A stretch of 64,000 nucleotides of DNA from CAVQFO01 sp963711725 (GTDB lineage: Bacteria; Pseudomonadota; Gammaproteobacteria; Nitrococcales; Aquisalimonadaceae), in contig CAVQFO010000018.1 in the NCBI GenBank assembly GCA_963711725.1, forward strand, positions 1 through 64,000, read 5' to 3'. Position numbers and translations under genes: made by a program. The notes below the pieces were generated by a model, which saw only the letters and a list, made by a program, of their open reading frames with translations, made no database searches and was not told the DNA's origin. The number at the start of each line of letters is the position of its first letter. Positions within the stretch are counted from its first letter, which is position 1. Positions 1 through 8,789 of this stretch are shown here, piece after piece.

Positions 1-239
1 GTATGGACATGGGCGGTGCCGCCGGTGCAGGTGCGGTGAAGAAATTCCGGCAGGACCCGCTGGCGCGGCCTCAGTCCGGCCCGAAGGCGGGTGCGAGCGA
101 CCCGCCGGGGCAAATACTGATTCCGTGGGGGCGGGGATGGCGGGTCTGCGCGGAAGAACGCCGGCTCGCTGTGGTTCCTCAATGCAAGAGTACCATGCTC
201 GCGAAGCGCCTCGGCCGCGCAGACTTCCATCATCGGGTC

Positions 240-1325
240 TTAGAACTTCAGCTGAGCGCCGACGGAGGCGACAGCCGGGTTGCCCCCGTCCACGGTGGAC
301 ACCTTCTGGCCGTGGCCGTAGCCCGTGAGCTGATAGCTGGCGCTGTTCTCGTTGCGTGTGGTCGATACGGTCGCATAGGCGAGGAACGCGGAATTGAAGC
401 TATGTTTCAGGGTGAGGCTGTATTGGTCTGCCGCGTCGTTCTGTGCGTCCGACTCGTTTGCGTGCATCCACTGCACGCCGATCTTGGTCTTGGGCAAGAT
501 GGCATACTCCACGCTGCCACCAAAGGCCGCCCGCGAGAGCGCCGGGAGATTACTGGCGTTGATGTCTTCGAAAATGGCCTTGAAAGCGAACTTGTTGAAC
601 GCGTAGCGTGCGCCGACGCGCCAGGCGTTAACATCGGCCCCCGGCGTCAGGTTCGAGTATCGGACGCCCGCGGCACCGAGCTGGAGTTTCGGCAGCACGT
701 TGTACGTCGCCATGGCGCTGTACATCTTCGTGTGATCGTCGTCGATGCCGACCTGTTTGTCCTGGGCGCCGGCCGAGTACATCAACCGCACGCTGGCCGC
801 ATGGCCGAAATTGTTGATGTATTGAATGGCGTTCTTGCCCCGCAGATCCAGACGCGCACTGCTGTCCGTGGATGACGCACCGAGAATGACATGGGGGTCG
901 CTGGCGGTGACCGTGTAGTTGGTGAACTTCAGCCCCATCGTCTTGAAAGGCGTGTCCATGTGACCCATGAGCGCGCGGCCGTACGGCGTGCCAACGCCGA
1001 TATAGGTGTTACGCGTCGCCAGGCTGCCGTCACCTACGTCCATTAGGACCGTCTGCTCGATCTGGAAGAGCGCCCGATAGCCCGGATTCAGAGGAACGCT
1101 GCCCTTGATGCCAAACAGACTGGAGTTGCTCGATACGCTGAAGCCGTTGTCGTTGCTGTCTGCGTCGGCATTGGCGTAATCCGCCGACATTCGTATTTTT
1201 CCGTACAAACCCAGCGTGAGCGTGTCGGTTTTGAGGATTGTCGCGGCGCCCGACACAGCCGGCATGCCAACTGCCGCTGCCAGGGTTACCGCGCCGAGGG
1301 CCTTGTTCATCAGATTGCTGCTCAT
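240..1325 (-). CDS. Gram-negative general porin
   Basis: 361-residue outer-membrane porin of the trimeric 16-strand family (Porin_4/OmpC-like), expected to let small hydrophilic solutes cross the outer membrane. A signal peptide of about 27 residues ends near PAVSGA. The mature part opens with a strand like TLGLYGKIRMSADY, alternates polar and hydrophobic residues throughout, and ends in the outer-membrane C-terminal signature QLKF with a terminal Phe. The start is supported by a GGAGGAG ribosome-binding site 6 nt upstream; an internal Met at residue 6 is an alternative. It lies about 300 bp downstream of the acyl-CoA synthetase and tct genes on the same strand, so it may be the outer-membrane entry for their substrate (inference). 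The substrate cannot be read from the sequence. Confidence 0.9.
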   Translation of the reverse strand: MSSNLMNKALGAVTLAAAVGMPAVSGAATILKTDTLTLGLYGKIRMSADYANADADSNDNGFSVSSNSSLFGIKGSVPLNPGYRALFQIEQTVLMDVGDGSLATRNTYIGVGTPYGRALMGHMDTPFKTMGLKFTNYTVTASDPHVILGASSTDSSARLDLRGKNAIQYINNFGHAASVRLMYSAGAQDKQVGIDDDHTKMYSAMATYNVLPKLQLGAAGVRYSNLTPGADVNAWRVGARYAFNKFAFKAIFEDINASNLPALSRAAFGGSVEYAILPKTKIGVQWMHANESDAQNDAADQYSLTLKHSFNSAFLAYATVSTTRNENSASYQLTGYGHGQKVSTVDGGNPAVASVGAQLKF

Positions 1326-1622
1326 CGTTATCTCCTCCAGATTGTTTTCATGAACTCCATCGGTCCGTCGCTTTGCACCGGCGGTGCCGTACTCCTTTCG
1401 CTTTTAGCTGGTTCGTTGCCAATGACCCGCTGTGCGGCACCCGAGATGCGATCGGCAAGGCGCGGAACTGGCCGTCCATCGGAGGGGGCGAGCCGAAGAT
1501 CGGCACGCCGGGAACCTCCGCAGGCGGTTGGCCAAGGCCCAAACCGGGGGCGGCAGGCCACCGGGAACTCCGGCCTGGGCGTACGTTACGGGTGATTGGA
1601 GGGCAACCAGGTCGCCCGGGGA

Positions 1623-3215
1623 CTAGCCTTGGCTGGCTACGGGCTTCGTGGGAGCCGGGGGATCCTGGCTGCCCAGCATTTCGGCAATCTTCAGACGCTG
1701 GACCTTGCCGGAAGGGCCTTTGGGCAATTCGTCCACGAAAACCACTTCTTTGGGCGCCTTGAACCGACCCAGTTCCCGGACGCAATAGTCCCGGATCTCC
1801 TCGGGCCGGATGGACGCATCGGACTTGGGTACCACGCAGGCCATGACCTCCTCGCCGTACTTGTCGTCGGGGATGGCGAAGGCCGCCGCTTCCAACACGC
1901 CGTCGTGGCTGTACAGCACGTCGTCGATTTCACGGGGTGCGATATTTTCGCCGCCCTTGATGATCAACTCCTTGATGCGGCCGGTTATGAAGAAGAACCC
2001 GTCCTCGTCGCGGTACCCCAGGTCGCCGCTATGGAGCCAGCCATCGCTGGTCAGGGCGGCGGCCGTGGCTTCGGGGTTCTTGTAATACTCCTTCATCACG
2101 TTCTCGCCACGAATCATCACTTCGCCGCGTTCGCCCGGCGGGAGCGTTTTGCCGTCGGCGTCCATGATGCAGACCTCGTTGCCGTAGGCGATGCCCGGTG
2201 AGCCGTATTTGCTCTGGAACGGGGGCAGGGGATTGGACAGGATCTGGGCGGCCGTCTCCGACAGGCCCATGGTTTCGACGATGGAGATGCCGAACTGCTG
2301 CTCGAAACCGCGATGGGTGGCCGGCGCCAGCGCCGAGGAGGCCGAGCGGCCGAATCGGACCTGCTTGAAGCCGTTGCCGGTCTTGACCCGTTCCGCTTTG
2401 TCGGCGGCGTCGTCCAGCAGGTAGGCGATGATGGTGGGCACCAGACTGAACCAGGTGCAGCGGTGCTGCTCAATCAGATCCCAGAATTGCTGGGCGCTGA
2501 AGCGGCGCGGCATGACCACGCTGCCGCCGCTGAGCAGGGGGGCGACCACGGTAACGATCTCGCCGTTGATGTGGTAGAGCGGCAACACGCACAGCGCCCG
2601 GTCCTCCTGGGACAAATGATGGGCGATCACGGTATTGCGCGCGCCGGCGATGGTGCTGGACTGGGTGTGGACCACGCCCTTGGGACGGCCGGTGGTGCCG
2701 GAGGTGTAGATCAGCAGGGCATCATCTCCGGGGTGCACGGCGGGGCTGGCCGCAGGTGCGGCGGCGGTCCCGGTCCAGCTGGGGCCGTTGTCCGGATCGG
2801 CGGGGATGACTTCCGGGGTTTGCGCCAAGCCTTTCATGCTCTCGGCCAGCAGCTCCTCGTGGGCTTCGGAAACGAATACGGCCCGGGCGTCGGAGTGTTC
2901 CAGAACATAGCGAATATTCGACTGCCCCGACACTGCGTTCAACGGCACCACGGTTCGCCCGCTGTACATGATTGCGAGGAACAGGGCGGCCGTCCAAACA
3001 CCGTTGTCCATCAGGAACCCGACTTTCTCGCCTTGATCGATGCCTAGCTGTTCAAGCTGGGCTGAAACCAGACGCGATGCGTTGAGGAGCTCCTCGAAGG
3101 TCATGCCGGAAGCACCTTCGGCGGCGATCAGGAAGGTGTCTCCGCCGCGCGTCCCCGCCCAGTGGTCGATCAGTCGCGTGATGGTTTCGGTTGTGGTTGA
3201 GGTGCTTGGGCTCAT
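1623..3215 (-). CDS. AMP-forming acyl-CoA synthetase (carboxylate-CoA ligase)
   Basis: 530-residue class I adenylate-forming enzyme that activates a carboxylic acid through an acyl-AMP to its CoA thioester. The P-loop-like motif YTSGTTGRPKG lies near residue 170, the GLSETAA motif in mid-protein, the hinge region SGDLGYRDEDGFFFITGR followed by KELIIKGGENI, and the C-terminal catalytic lysine motif GPSGKVQR. The start at 3215 (MSPSTS) is chosen because AGGAG stands 8 nt upstream; an in-frame ATG 51 bp further upstream lacks this support. It follows tctC with a gap of about 115 bp, so its substrate is probably the acid imported by TctABC. Aromatic, short-chain or terpenoid acids are all possible; specificity is not readable. 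Confidence 0.9.
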   Translation of the reverse strand: MSPSTSTTTETITRLIDHWAGTRGGDTFLIAAEGASGMTFEELLNASRLVSAQLEQLGIDQGEKVGFLMDNGVWTAALFLAIMYSGRTVVPLNAVSGQSNIRYVLEHSDARAVFVSEAHEELLAESMKGLAQTPEVIPADPDNGPSWTGTAAAPAASPAVHPGDDALLIYTSGTTGRPKGVVHTQSSTIAGARNTVIAHHLSQEDRALCVLPLYHINGEIVTVVAPLLSGGSVVMPRRFSAQQFWDLIEQHRCTWFSLVPTIIAYLLDDAADKAERVKTGNGFKQVRFGRSASSALAPATHRGFEQQFGISIVETMGLSETAAQILSNPLPPFQSKYGSPGIAYGNEVCIMDADGKTLPPGERGEVMIRGENVMKEYYKNPEATAAALTSDGWLHSGDLGYRDEDGFFFITGRIKELIIKGGENIAPREIDDVLYSHDGVLEAAAFAIPDDKYGEEVMACVVPKSDASIRPEEIRDYCVRELGRFKAPKEVVFVDELPKGPSGKVQRLKIAEMLGSQDPPAPTKPVASQG

Positions 3216-3295
3216 GGTGTCGTCTCCTGGCATTGCGGGCAGGGCCGTAGTCCCGCCACTCAGCACATATGTGTCATGTGGATGTGTGCGAGAGT

Positions 3296-3323
3296 GCGCG
3301 ACCGGCCCACGGACCGGTCGCGC
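3296..3323 (-). terminator. Inverted repeat between tctC and acyl-CoA synthetase
   Basis: A perfect 10-bp stem (GCGCGACCGG / CCGGTCGCGC) with an 8-nt loop lies 8 bp beyond the tctC stop codon on the minus strand. No T-run follows, so it may be an intercistronic stabilising or attenuating hairpin rather than a full terminator. Confidence 0.45.
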
Positions 3324-3330
3324 CGTGGGA

Positions 3331-4317
3331 TCAGTGTTTCTGCTCGGCTTTCAGCTTGCCCAGCAGCTTCTTGAGATAGTCTTGGCGATGCTGGAACATC
3401 TGCTGCGCCTTCTCGCGGCCGACTACGTACATGGGAGAGCCGCCGGCCTTCATCTTGGCCTGGATCTTCGGGTCCTCGAACATCTTTTTGAGCTTCTCGG
3501 CGAGCAGTTCCAGGCGGGCCTCGGGCACGCCCTTCTTAGCCATAATGCCGCGGAAATTCACGCTGGAGTCGTCCACGTCGTAGCCCTGTTCCTTCAGGGT
3601 CGGCACGTTGGGGAGGAATTCCTTGTTGCGGTGCACGTCGGCCACCGCCAGGATCTTGATCCGGCTGCGGTTGCGATAGGCGTCGGAGAGATTGTTGAAG
3701 CCGGCCTTGACCACGTCGCCGATGACCATCTTCATGGCGGGAACGCCGCCACCGGCGGGGATGTACTTGAGATTGACGTCGGCGGCCCGCTCCAGTTGCA
3801 GCGTGGCGATGTGGTGGCCCACGTAAAGGCCGGCGCCGGACACGGTGACCTTGCCGGGGTGGCTTTTGGCGTAGGCCACCAGGTCCTTGGTGCTGTTGAA
3901 GGGGCTGTCCTTGGGTACGATAAGCACGGCCGGGTCCGCGCCCCAGTTCACCAGCGGCACCATGTTGTGGATGTTGTACTTGGTGTCGAACATGATGGAT
4001 TGGGCGATCACGTGGGGCAGGTTATAGGCGGCCAGGTCGTAACCGTCGGTACCGCCCTCGGCGATGTAGTCGTTCCAGCCGACCTGTCCACCCGCGCCGG
4101 GCTTGTTGACGATGACCACCGGCTGGCCCAGATACTTGCTCGCCAGCATGGTGACAATGCGGGCCTGGAAATCGGTGGCGCCGCCTGCCGGGTAGGAGAC
4201 GGCCAACTTGATGGGCCGGGAGGGAAAGTCGGCGGCTTGGGCGGTGAACGCCAGGCCGAGCAGGGCCACGGCCGATACACCGACGCTCAAGGTGAGTGTT
4301 TTTAGGAATGTTTTCAT
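3331..4317 (-). CDS. tctC: Tripartite tricarboxylate transporter periplasmic binding protein (TctC/Bug family)
   Basis: 328-residue extracytoplasmic solute receptor of the Bug/TctC family, which captures carboxylates in the periplasm for the TctAB membrane pair. The signal peptide covers about 28 residues and ends AFTAQA; the mature protein begins ADFPSRPIKLAV, followed by the family's YPAGGATD and NKPGAGGQVG motifs. The start at 4317 is set by the signal peptide and an AGGAGGAG ribosome-binding site; a longer reading frame upstream has no such support. It is the third tct gene, 49 bp after tctB. Related receptors bind citrate, dicarboxylates, terephthalate or nicotinate, so the ligand is open. 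The adjacent CoA ligase suggests an acid that is degraded as a thioester. Confidence 0.93.
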   Translation of the reverse strand: MKTFLKTLTLSVGVSAVALLGLAFTAQAADFPSRPIKLAVSYPAGGATDFQARIVTMLASKYLGQPVVIVNKPGAGGQVGWNDYIAEGGTDGYDLAAYNLPHVIAQSIMFDTKYNIHNMVPLVNWGADPAVLIVPKDSPFNSTKDLVAYAKSHPGKVTVSGAGLYVGHHIATLQLERAADVNLKYIPAGGGVPAMKMVIGDVVKAGFNNLSDAYRNRSRIKILAVADVHRNKEFLPNVPTLKEQGYDVDDSSVNFRGIMAKKGVPEARLELLAEKLKKMFEDPKIQAKMKAGGSPMYVVGREKAQQMFQHRQDYLKKLLGKLKAEQKH

Positions 4318-4366
4318 TGCGTACTCCTCCTGTTGTTTCCTTTGCGGATCTTTGTGCGGGCCTGAT

Positions 4367-4816
4367 TCAGATGAGAATGCCGCCGGGCAACTGGACGTTG
4401 AGCAGCGCCACGAACACGACGTAGAGCGCCACCATGAAGGCGAGCCCGCTGCCGACACAGACGGCGGCATTCCTGGCGGTGGTCCGGCCGGGGGCGTAGA
4501 TCAGCCCCAGCGCCACGAATGCCAGGAACGAGGTGGTGAAGAACCCGAGGGTCTTGGCGAGCATCAGGTAGGCGATGAAGATCACCAGCGCCGGAAAGAT
4601 GCGGCCCCAGGGTATGGAGGCTTCGCTGGCTTCGGCCTCGGCCTGGCGTGTGAAGCTGATCGCCAGCAGTGCCACGGACAACACGATCATGGCCGTGGCT
4701 ATCATCCGGGGCATGACGTAGCTCGAATCGGCCGCGCCATGGGAGGACGAGGCCCAGTAAAGGAACACGCTGACCAGCAGCGAGCCTGCAGCGGTGAGGC
4801 GGACGTTGGTAAGCAT
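4367..4816 (-). CDS. tctB: Tripartite tricarboxylate transporter small membrane subunit TctB
   Basis: 149-residue integral membrane protein with about four hydrophobic segments, the small permease subunit of TTT systems. The start is set by coupling: the ATG at 4816 shares one base with the tctA stop codon, a TGATG overlap that normally means translational coupling. The second segment (AVALLAISF-like) is followed by an acidic loop EAEASEASIP. The protein ends GGILI, and the tctC ribosome-binding site follows closely. TctB families diverge strongly, so the assignment rests on size, topology and position between tctA and tctC. Confidence 0.88.
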   Translation of the reverse strand: MLTNVRLTAAGSLLVSVFLYWASSSHGAADSSYVMPRMIATAMIVLSVALLAISFTRQAEAEASEASIPWGRIFPALVIFIAYLMLAKTLGFFTTSFLAFVALGLIYAPGRTTARNAAVCVGSGLAFMVALYVVFVALLNVQLPGGILI

Positions 4817-6345
4817 CAGGTAGCCCTCGCTTCGCTGGTGGATTTCCGTTCGTTGCGCTGGCGGGCATTGCTGCGCAGCTCGCTGTAGAAGCTGTAGCCG
4901 ATGGAGAGCACGCACAGCCCCACAAGGATCACGTTGATGGTTCCGGTGAAGAAATAGGGAACCACGCCGCCGGTGGCTTCACCGATCATGCGCCCCTGCA
5001 GAAAGTTGGTTTCGGCGATGGGGCCCAGGATGATGCCCAGCACCACGGGGCCCGGACTGAAGCCCAGGCGCATGGCGAAGTACATGGCCATGCCCAGGGT
5101 CATCATCACAATCACGTCCGAGAAGCTGTTCTGCACGCTGTAGGTGCCGAATACCGCCAGCACCGTGACGGCGCCGGCCATGAGCTGCTTGGGTATGCGC
5201 ATTACGAAGCGGCTGTAACGGGCCACGTAAAGCCCGAACACGGCCATTAGCACCTGGCCGATGAGCAGGGAGCCGATGAAGGTCCAAGTCACGTCGGCAT
5301 GCTTGGTGAAGAGATCGGGGCCGGGGAACAAGCCCTGGATCAGCAGCCCGCCCAGCAGTACCGCCGCGGTGGGGCTGCCGGGAATGCCGAGGGTCAGCAG
5401 CGGGATCAGGGAGGCGCCGACCATGGAGCTGTTAGCGCTTTCCGAGGCGATGACCCCATCGGGTTCACCCTTGCCGAAGCGTTCCGGATGCTTGCTCAGT
5501 TTGCGGTTCTGATCGTAGGAAACCAGCCCAGCGATCTGGCCGCCGGCCCCGGGGATAATGCCCACGATGATGCCGCACAGGCTGCCGATCCCCCAGGCCT
5601 GAAACCGCCGCAGGTTGTAGACGAGGGAGTTCAGTACCGGACGGTGCTCCATGGCAAACTCCTCGACACGTCCGGGCCGGGCCGACATTTGCACCATGTT
5701 GAGGATCTGAGGCACCGCGAACAGTCCGATCAGCGCCGGGATGATACTGATGCCGCCGGCCAGCACATCGGTGAATACGAAGCGCTCCGTGCCCACCACC
5801 GGGTTGTAGCCGATCATGGAGATCCAGATCCCGAAGGCGCCGGCGATCAGGCCCTTGATGACCGAGGAGCTCCCCAAAGAGCCGATTACCGTTACGCCCA
5901 GTACGGCCACCCAGAACAACTGTGCCGGCCCGAACTTCAGTGCGAAGCTCGCCAGAGGGGGGGTGAAGAATACCAGCACCAGCACGCCCAGCACGCCGCC
6001 GATGCCGGAGCTGATGAAGCAGTAGTGCAGCGCTTCCGCCGCACGGCCCTTTCGTGCCATGGGATGGCCGTCGAGCACCGTGGCGATGTTTGCGGGAGCA
6101 CCGGGAATGTTGATCAGAATCGCGCTCACCGCACCGCCGGCAACGGTGGCCGTATAGAGCGCGCCCAATAGAATCAGGCCGGACGTCGCATCCATGTGGA
6201 AGGTGAAAGGAATGAGCAGGGCTACCGCCATGGTGGGGCTGAGCCCCGGGGTCGCGCCCAATAACAGGCCAACGACCGTGCCGGCGACAAGAATCAGCGC
6301 ATTCCAGCCGGCGAATACGTGTAAGAGGTAGTGGAATAACTCCAT
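4816..6345 (-). CDS. tctA: Tripartite tricarboxylate transporter large permease TctA
   Basis: 509-residue polytopic inner-membrane protein, the transport channel of the TTT system, driven by ion gradients. The N-terminal signature GATPGLSPTMAVALLIPF and the central IPGAGGQIAGLVSYDQNRK and LGIPGSPTAAVLLGGL motifs are typical of TctA. I expect about 11-12 transmembrane segments; the C-terminal tail is basic and polar (RSNARQRNERK). A GAGGAG ribosome-binding site lies 8 nt upstream of the ATG. It is first in the tctABC order and is preceded by a TTGACA promoter with a putative GntR operator just downstream. Length is normal for the family. Confidence 0.94.
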   Translation of the reverse strand: MELFHYLLHVFAGWNALILVAGTVVGLLLGATPGLSPTMAVALLIPFTFHMDATSGLILLGALYTATVAGGAVSAILINIPGAPANIATVLDGHPMARKGRAAEALHYCFISSGIGGVLGVLVLVFFTPPLASFALKFGPAQLFWVAVLGVTVIGSLGSSSVIKGLIAGAFGIWISMIGYNPVVGTERFVFTDVLAGGISIIPALIGLFAVPQILNMVQMSARPGRVEEFAMEHRPVLNSLVYNLRRFQAWGIGSLCGIIVGIIPGAGGQIAGLVSYDQNRKLSKHPERFGKGEPDGVIASESANSSMVGASLIPLLTLGIPGSPTAAVLLGGLLIQGLFPGPDLFTKHADVTWTFIGSLLIGQVLMAVFGLYVARYSRFVMRIPKQLMAGAVTVLAVFGTYSVQNSFSDVIVMMTLGMAMYFAMRLGFSPGPVVLGIILGPIAETNFLQGRMIGEATGGVVPYFFTGTINVILVGLCVLSIGYSFYSELRSNARQRNERKSTSEARAT

Positions 6346-6480
6346 CGGTTCGCTCCTCGCTACTCCTGGGTTTGCCCGGGACTCGGCATGGCGTCTCAGA
6401 TGGCGCGATGCCGCGGTTTTGGCGGTATTCGGCTCCCACGAAGCGGGAAACTCGAATGCCGGGCAGCCAGTCCATGGTCA

Positions 6481-6497
6481 TATATATGAGTTATATC
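6481..6497 (-). promoter_or_regulatory. Putative GntR operator at the tctA promoter
   Basis: Read on the minus strand the site is GATATAACTCATATATA, which matches 16 of 17 bases of the site at 7688-7704 in front of gntR. It is an imperfect palindrome with ATAT half-sites. It lies directly downstream of the predicted -10 box, where a bound repressor would block transcription. Assignment to the neighbouring GntR protein is inference from the shared site and gene proximity. Confidence 0.6.
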
Positions 6498-6508
6498 CGT
6501 TACACGTT

Positions 6509-6537
6509 ACTTAAGCTCATCAGTTGATGTGTGTCAA
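6509..6537 (-). promoter_or_regulatory. Predicted sigma70-type promoter of tctABC
   Basis: On the minus strand a perfect -35 TTGACA (6537-6532) is followed after exactly 17 bp by TTAAGT (6514-6509), a poor -10 match. Transcription would start near 6502, about 155 bp before the tctA start codon. The putative operator overlaps the initially transcribed region. Confidence 0.5.
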
Positions 6538-6788
6538 GGAAAGTGGCTGAGGCGCGGCTGGGGAATCCGCTTGGGACGAGGAGGGGAGACGTTTGAATTT
6601 GGCAGCCGCCGCCACAGGTGCCGGGCCGCATGGGCCAGCCGACCGGTGGGACTCGGGAAAGGATGTGCGCTTAGTCTGGCGAAAGGTTCAAAGTCGGGCG
6701 GGGGAGGCAGAATTTCTGGATGCCCCCGGTTCGCCGGCGGCGGAACACGTGCCGGCGAACCGTGCGTGCGCGGGGGGCAAGCCCGGGC

Positions 6789-7040
6789 TCAGGAATTATT
6801 GCCGACGGTGGTATCTCCGGTGATAGCCGGCCCCGACGGGAACAGGCCATGAAGCAGGGTGATGCCTTTGGAGAGCAGGCTCATCAGGCCGCTCAAGGCA
6901 GGGTTGGCGATCCCGATCTCCAGCGCGTTCGATCGGCTGCAGACAGTCAGGTTCTCCGTTGTCGCAACGTCCGAGAGTCGCTCAACTACACGCTCGGCGG
7001 CGGCGGCATCGGGATAGCGTACGGTCAATGTCGTTGTCAC
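6789..7040 (-). CDS. Small hypothetical protein (83 aa)
   Basis: I do not recognise a family. The protein begins as VTTTLTVRYPDAAAAERVVE, which looks like a beta-strand then a helix, has a mid-region LCSRSNALEIGIANPA-like segment and a hydrophobic stretch LMSLLSKGITLLHGLF near the C-terminus. The GTG start at 7040 is preferred because a GGGAGG ribosome-binding site lies 9 nt upstream; a longer ATG start at 7115 encodes a less natural N-terminus. It sits 118 bp downstream of uspA on the same strand and may be cotranscribed with it. The alpha/beta pattern suggests a small soluble or membrane-tethered stress protein, but this is speculative. Confidence 0.55.
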   Translation of the reverse strand: MTTTLTVRYPDAAAAERVVERLSDVATTENLTVCSRSNALEIGIANPALSGLMSLLSKGITLLHGLFPSGPAITGDTTVGNNS

Positions 7041-7158
7041 CTCTGGATACCTCCCGTTGTTTGTGTTGGGAACCCAGAGTTTAACACCGATTGCTGCGCT
7101 GCAGCAATAATACATGCAAGTCAGATATAGGAATCGAACGCGCCGGTCAGATCCAAGA

Positions 7159-7641
7159 TCAGGTGGGAACCAGGAACACCGGGTAGGGAGACGCCATGGT
7201 CACCTTTCGGGCCACCGACCCGATCACCATGCCTTCGAAGGCGGAATGGTGGTTGGAGCCCAGCACGATGCAGTCGGCCTTGATCCGACGCGCCTCGTCG
7301 AGGATCACTTGGGCGGGGGAACCGCTGAGCACGCGGATATCCGCGACGCTGGCACGGTTGGCTTTCTCGGCCGCCATTACGGACTGGGAGAACCGCTCCA
7401 GGCGTGCCTCCAACTCGGTGCGGGCTTCGTCGTGGCCCCATTCCTTCAACGCCGCGGCCGCCTCGGTGGAGAGGTACCGGTCAGCCAGGGATTCACGGAA
7501 TACCTGGGGGGGCTCGATCACGTGGAGTAGGTGAATGCGACTGCCGTAGTGCTCCGCGAGGCTGGTGGCATAGCGGAATACCTCCGGCCCGCGCGGGCCG
7601 AGATCCGTGGCGTAGAGCAGGGAGCTGATGGTGTATTGCAT
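7159..7641 (-). CDS. Universal stress protein (UspA family)
   Basis: 160-residue single-domain Usp protein of the HUP alpha/beta fold. It begins ISSLLYATDLGPRGPEVFRYA, the usual first strand with its acidic residue, and ends SPYPVFLV. The nucleotide-binding loop reads VLGSNHH followed by MVIGSVARKV: the final GS pair is at the expected spacing, but His replaces the second Gly of the G-2X-G-9X-GS motif, so ATP binding may be altered. The start has AAGGAC 9 nt upstream. It is divergent from gntR, and the shared intergenic region carries a putative GntR operator. A role in stress tolerance is family knowledge only. Confidence 0.88.
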   Translation of the reverse strand: MQYTISSLLYATDLGPRGPEVFRYATSLAEHYGSRIHLLHVIEPPQVFRESLADRYLSTEAAAALKEWGHDEARTELEARLERFSQSVMAAEKANRASVADIRVLSGSPAQVILDEARRIKADCIVLGSNHHSAFEGMVIGSVARKVTMASPYPVFLVPT

Positions 7642-7687
7642 GGCGTTGTCCTTGTGACCGGGTTCTAACAGACGAAACCGTTCGTTA

Positions 7688-7704
7688 GATATAACTCATC
7701 TATA
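7688..7704 (+). promoter_or_regulatory. Putative GntR operator between uspA and gntR
   Basis: GATATAACTCATCTATA is nearly identical to the site read on the minus strand at 6497-6481. It sits inside TAGAT-N7-ATCTA, a short inverted repeat. The position between two divergent genes fits autoregulation of gntR and possible control of uspA. Confidence 0.55.
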
Positions 7705-7849
7705 CGTGTAGTATGAAGTCTAGAATTCAGTAGAGCGCCGTGCAAGCGTGGTTCCGGCCGCGCCGAAAAGGACTGCGCTTGGTGTCGCCCCTCGTTTGCG
7801 GGCAAAATGGACTCGGATCCATGAGCTGGTGCGAGGGGGGTAGAGATAC

Positions 7850-8638
7850 ATGAGTCAGATCGGTCAGATGACGGAAGCGGATCAGGAAGCGGATATCGTC
7901 AGGCTGCCGCCGCTGATGGGTAGCGGACGGCGCGACAAACCGCTATATCGGCTGGTGGAGGACCATCTGCGGCAGCAGATCCTCTCTGGGGCGTTGGTTC
8001 CCGGCGACCTGATCCCCTCGGAGCCGCAGCTGGCGAAGCAACTGGACGTCAGCCAGGGCACGGTGAAAAAGGCCATCGACAATCTGGTCTGGGAAAACCT
8101 GTTGTATCGTCACCAGGGCAAGGGAACGTACGTATCGCGCGTTGACTTCGCGAAAAGCATGTTCCGCTTCTTCAGCTACGGCGACGCCAGCGGGCGCCCC
8201 ATACGAATCCACAAGGAAACACCGGTGCGCCGGCTTCGCCGGGGTCCCCAGAAGATCCGGCATCAATTGGGTGTGACCGAGGACTCCAGCCTGCTCTACA
8301 TCGAGCGCGTCGGGTATATCGACGGCGAACCGATTCTCATCGAGTACTCCTGGTGGCCGGCCGATCTGGTGCCGGGGTTGGAGAACGAGCAGGAGCACAT
8401 CCCGGACTATTTTTACGCACTGGTGATGGACAAGTACCAGGTGCCCATCGTCCGGGCAGGCGAAACTCTGACGGCGGAGGCCGCCGATCCGCATACGGCG
8501 GAGAGCCTGGAGATCGAACCCGGCGAGCCGGTCATCGTGCTTAAGCGTGAAACCTACTCGGTGGACAACCGCCTGGTCGAGGTTCGCACCACCAAGGGGC
8601 GGGCGGACCGCTTCAGTTACAAGACGGAGATTCGCTGA
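7850..8638 (+). CDS. GntR-family transcriptional regulator (HutC/UTRA subfamily)
   Basis: 262-residue regulator. A winged helix-turn-helix covers about residues 30-100 (KPLYRLVEDHLRQQILSGAL, then PSEPQLAKQLDVSQGTVKKA and YRHQGKGTYV). A UTRA ligand-binding domain follows from about 115 to 255, with typical LLYIERVGYIDGEPILIEYS and PVIVLKRETY segments. UTRA domains sense small metabolites and usually relieve repression. GAGGGGGG precedes the ATG. The gene lies next to the tct/CoA-ligase unit and the glutathione-transferase gene, and shares an operator-like sequence with tctA, so the effector may be the imported acid or its CoA ester (inference). Confidence 0.92.
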   Translation: MSQIGQMTEADQEADIVRLPPLMGSGRRDKPLYRLVEDHLRQQILSGALVPGDLIPSEPQLAKQLDVSQGTVKKAIDNLVWENLLYRHQGKGTYVSRVDFAKSMFRFFSYGDASGRPIRIHKETPVRRLRRGPQKIRHQLGVTEDSSLLYIERVGYIDGEPILIEYSWWPADLVPGLENEQEHIPDYFYALVMDKYQVPIVRAGETLTAEAADPHTAESLEIEPGEPVIVLKRETYSVDNRLVEVRTTKGRADRFSYKTEIR

Positions 8639-8789
8639 CGGGCGTACCGGTCAAGCTTCGGCCAACCAGGGTGTCCGGCGACCGATGTGGTCTGCCGGCA
8701 CGAGGCGGTCTGGAGATGGGTTCGCGCCGCGGCAGGCAGCGACCGGCGCTGCCGCGTCGGGCGATTCCCTTTGGAGGTTGGAGGCCGTA

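Larger units (their letters stand above)
6346..6788. other. Non-coding stretch upstream of tctA
   Basis: This 443-bp gap between the small 83-residue gene and tctA holds the tctA promoter and operator at 6481-6537. The rest, about 6540-6788, is GC-rich with no convincing gene; short reading frames there have no recognisable product or ribosome-binding site. Confidence 0.6.

Noticed and set aside
3..875. 290-codon open frame at the left edge
   Set aside because: It runs antisense into the porin gene and has no family resemblance. The first 239 bases hold no gene I can support.
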